Shown piece after piece: positions 60,963-64,000 of a stretch of DNA of 64,000 nucleotides. Position numbers and translations under genes: made by a program. The notes under the pieces were generated by a model, which searched no databases, was not told where the DNA came from, and saw only the letters and a program-made list of their open reading frames with translations. The DNA comes from Lates calcarifer. Lineage: Eukaryota > Chordata > Actinopteri > Centropomidae. The stretch's first letter is position 1. Every line of letters starts with the position of its first letter. Location of the stretch: positions 18,968,749-19,032,748 of the forward strand of contig NC_066838.1 in NCBI RefSeq assembly GCF_001640805.2. The letters run 5' to 3'.

Positions 60963-63900
60963 CTAAAAACCAGACAGTGAACTATGTATTGTTAGTGTGA
61001 CTGTAAGGGTTATGCATAAGGAGCATACCATCTGAGATTACCTTCAACTTTTGATGAGAAAATATAGAATTATAGAAATTCCAGTTCACAGAATGTTGTG
61101 GAATGCTACTCCTCATTGTTAAAAGGATGAACAGTTGTTTAGACATGTGCCAAATTTAGGAAAACACATTTGTGTTTCTTTCAGCAACACATTAATAAAG
61201 TGTATCCTAACACTTACATAGAGTTCCCCAAGTAAAACAAAGCACCACCTGTATCACCATATGATAGACATAGTATGTGATCAACAAAGCTCTTTAGATT
61301 CACAGTGCTATAAAGGCAGATGTCTGAAAATAATTAAAAGCATTACTTCAGCTGATGTTATAATAATCTATGTTGTCATCACAAGAATTTGAGGGAAGTA
61401 AGTTGACATTGCTCCACACAAATAAGTTCTATTTTTAGTATTTGTACTATATTTTTCCTCATTATCCAACTTGTTGTTTATCGTTTGATTTAGTGTAATA
61501 ATTTACACCATGCATTTACCGTCAAGCACAGAAATGAAACAATCATTGAGCTATAAAAATACATGTAGTACAATTTATCAAAGGCTAAAGTCACCTGACA
61601 CAATTTAAATTTCATCCTGTCGTCCGGTGTTCTTGAAGTTGTGAAGGTTACTGCAGCAATCTTTCACCCACCCATTTGTAAGTACCACTGTTTGGAACAA
61701 ATTATGATGAACTAACAATGGCAAATTTATGTGCCTGTCCTGCTCTTCTAAGCCAGGGTAATGATTAAAAGAAACGTGTACAGGCCATAAAAGTCTACAA
61801 AAGGATACAACTGTAATACACAAGGTGCTTTTTCCTTTATTGTAAAACTGAGATTCAGGATAACTTAATGTACATATATTTATGTATTGCTTCTGCAGCA
61901 ATTATATTTTCATAGATAAAGTAGTAAAAAAAGGACAACCTGCTCCGACAAATTAAGTGTAATGATCTACTTGTTAAAGTTGCTCAGATGGTTTTACATC
62001 TGCACTTAGTACCATGTAAACATAGAAAAGTGCATTTTCTGTAAAAAAGGTGTGTAATTAAAGAGCCATGGCTACTACTACTCATATGTTGTAATGGTTG
62101 TAAAATGAAAGGACAGGATCAAGAAAGCAGGATGGGGTTTTAATTCCATTACAGCCAGACAGGGTCTCTCACACATCATTATTTACACCCCAGCTAGTAC
62201 TCACCTTAATGTTTATTATTGCATCTCTGAACAACACTGCAAACTCATCACACTCTGATGTGACCGTGGTGTCAGAAAGGCTTTTTGGAGCTGGATTTAC
62301 GAGGCCGTTAATAGCTGAGAAGATCACATGAGGATTACAGTATTGTGATCATCAGTTAACAGTTTTGATAATTAAGCTCTGTGCATTTGCATCAAATGGT
62401 GAGCTGTTCTTTCAGATTGCTAAAATAAATCAGTGCTCTATTTTTCTTTCTTTGCTCTCAGCCTTTCTGTATTATTTATTGTTTAAAATTCAAGACATGG
62501 TATTTTTTCCATCTCAGTAATTTTCTAATCTTGTGTAAAACAATGCATGACATGCACTGAAGAAGAAATCTAACTAGCCAATAGTCAATATCTCTTCATG
62601 GTAGTCTTGCTGTAATTCAACTTTCTTGGATGTGAAGAAGAAAGTGTTTCCTTGAATAACTATACTTTCAAGTAGTTTCCCTCAAGTGCTTTTAAGGGGG
62701 CTTTGCAAACCGAAAGATACACGAGAGACTTGGAGCAGCAGCCACACATTGGCAGAAATGCACATACATTTAATTCAAGTTCTGTGTCTTAAGACTCTTC
62801 AACTGGAGCTAAACAGGTACTTTCACAAGAGGGAGAGAAATTACTGGTGTGGACAGAGTATGGCTCCAATTTAGCAGTAGAAGGGAGATACTGAAGAAAA
62901 TGTAATGAGGGAGAGATTTAGAAATTTAAAAATGTAGGAAGAAGGGGACTGGAGAAAGAGGGAGACAGAGAGAGAAGTTGAGATGAGAGTAGTTTCCTTG
63001 TGTAGATGTAATTTGACAGGTAAATTAGCACGTGTGGCTAATGGGGCAAAAAGCAGCCAAGACCTCGCAGGCACCCTCTCACTCCAGCAAACAGGCAGCT
63101 CATTGACCCAACCATTGCCTCTGTCACTTCATTTCTCAGTTTTTGCATTTAAACACACAAACAAACACCCTCCCTCTTTGATGCTGACACACTTACTGAC
63201 ATGCTAACAACACGCAGTCCGGCACAAGTACACATTAAACTGCCATGTGGGGCCACAGAGAAAGAGAACTTAATCTAATAGGATTTAGAATGATTCAGGG
63301 ATAAATCTTGAAATGTTAAGAAAGATTTTGAGATATTGGCCCTTTGATTGATCTTCTATCATGCTTTCTAGCAGAAGCGAGAAGCAGTGAAAAATCACGG
63401 ATTGCAGCATGCATCTTGAATAGCATGTGTAGAGTTGTTTACAATCTGCTCATTAAACCAAGGGGTAAATCTCTCTCGTGCACTTACTTTTTCCTCCACC
63501 TTCCTGCACATTGCGGGAATCAATAGCTAGATCGCTCGTTCTCTGAATCTCTCTGTCATCTCTCGTTTTTCTTCCATTCGCTTTGCTGTGTATACCCTTG
63601 ATGACATGTCTGAGTCATAAATCAGCACCTCCGCAAAGTGGGAGGAGTGGGAGTGTACACATGTATGTACTGCATGTGACTGTGCAGAGAATACGTGCAC
63701 ATGCATAACTGTTTGTGGATCTGTGAGAGAGACCGCGGTTGGGTATTACCACATATCAGTGTGCCTGTCTTCTCATAGCGGGTGTCTGAATGTTTCATCT
63801 AATCATTAAACGCTGACAGGCTTCACAGAGTAGCGCCACTGATCCCCGTCAGAGGAATACAGGGCCTGACTTCATTAGCCCTGTTAGTACTAAGCTGCTT

Positions 63901-64000
63901 TACCCTCACTCACGCCTGGCTTAACCTGCACAGTGATAAATGCTGAGAGGGGAAGGAAAGATAGGCAGAGGGAAAGAGGGGTGAAATAAAGGGAAAGCAG

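Larger units (their letters stand above)
34872..64000 (-). other. upstream intron or 5' flank of the cadherin gene, distal part
   Basis: No supported coding exon was recognised on either strand. The stretch contains repeat relics at about 39900-40187, 41690-41935, 49170-49395 and 60655-60962, homopolymer runs (37723-37738, 43795-43811, 46877-46894, 47196-47212, 60110-60122), a (TATC)7 run (46935-46962), CA plus poly(A) (48974-49036), purine-rich tracts (45690-45765, 53984-54030, 54240-54370) and a perfect hairpin (52930-52967). Whether it is all intron, or includes the first exons and promoter, cannot be decided because the short signal-peptide exons were not found. Confidence 0.5.

Noticed and set aside
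61605..61901. 98-codon minus-strand frame considered as a transposon protein fragment
   Set aside because: The translation shows no reverse transcriptase, transposase or integrase motif.

Overview
The window reads as nuclear DNA of a teleost fish. It is AT-rich and gene-poor, full of CA/GT, GA and poly(A) simple repeats, and carries several old interspersed elements of types common in fish genomes (a tRNA-derived SINE, a short hAT-type element with an 8-bp target duplication, a LINE 3' fragment, and AT-rich non-autonomous repeats). Nothing in it looks bacterial, viral or plasmid-borne.

Only two coding exons can be supported, both on the minus strand and from one gene: a classical type I cadherin, most likely cadherin-4 (R-cadherin, cdh4), with cdh2 the main alternative. 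The exon at 17438-17212 encodes most of the prodomain. The exon at 7334-7137 encodes the end of the prodomain, the furin-type RRQKR cleavage site and the first 23 residues of mature EC1, starting DWVIPPIN. Both have clean AG/GT splice sites and compatible reading phase, with a 9,877-bp intron between them. The gene runs right to left. Signal-peptide exons should lie above 17438 and the rest of EC1 through the cytoplasmic tail below 7137; neither was recognised in the window. At least 46.5 kb of intron or 5' flank therefore lies upstream.

Layout: 1-7136 is intron downstream of the EC1 exon, with a CpG-rich block at 692-805, an interspersed repeat at 842-1115 and a short element with inverted ends at 3482-3803. 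7335-17211 is the intron between the two exons. It holds a hAT-type element (11078-11575) inserted at the edge of a SINE (11578-11862), a hairpin at 15552-15600 and a dispersed repeat at about 15890-16510. 17439-64000 is upstream intron or flank with repeat relics (20870-21137, 39900-40187, 41690-41935, 49170-49395, 60655-60962), purine-rich tracts (22230-23120, 45690-45765, 53984-54370), many microsatellites, and a perfect 16-bp stem hairpin (52930-52967).

The many short open frames, including the longest (199 codons at 55487-56086), look like chance frames through introns and microsatellites. I found no convincing previously undescribed system. The most checkable observations are the nested hAT/SINE insertion, the two hairpins, the CpG-rich block and the Pro-to-Ala change in the conserved EC1 N-terminus.
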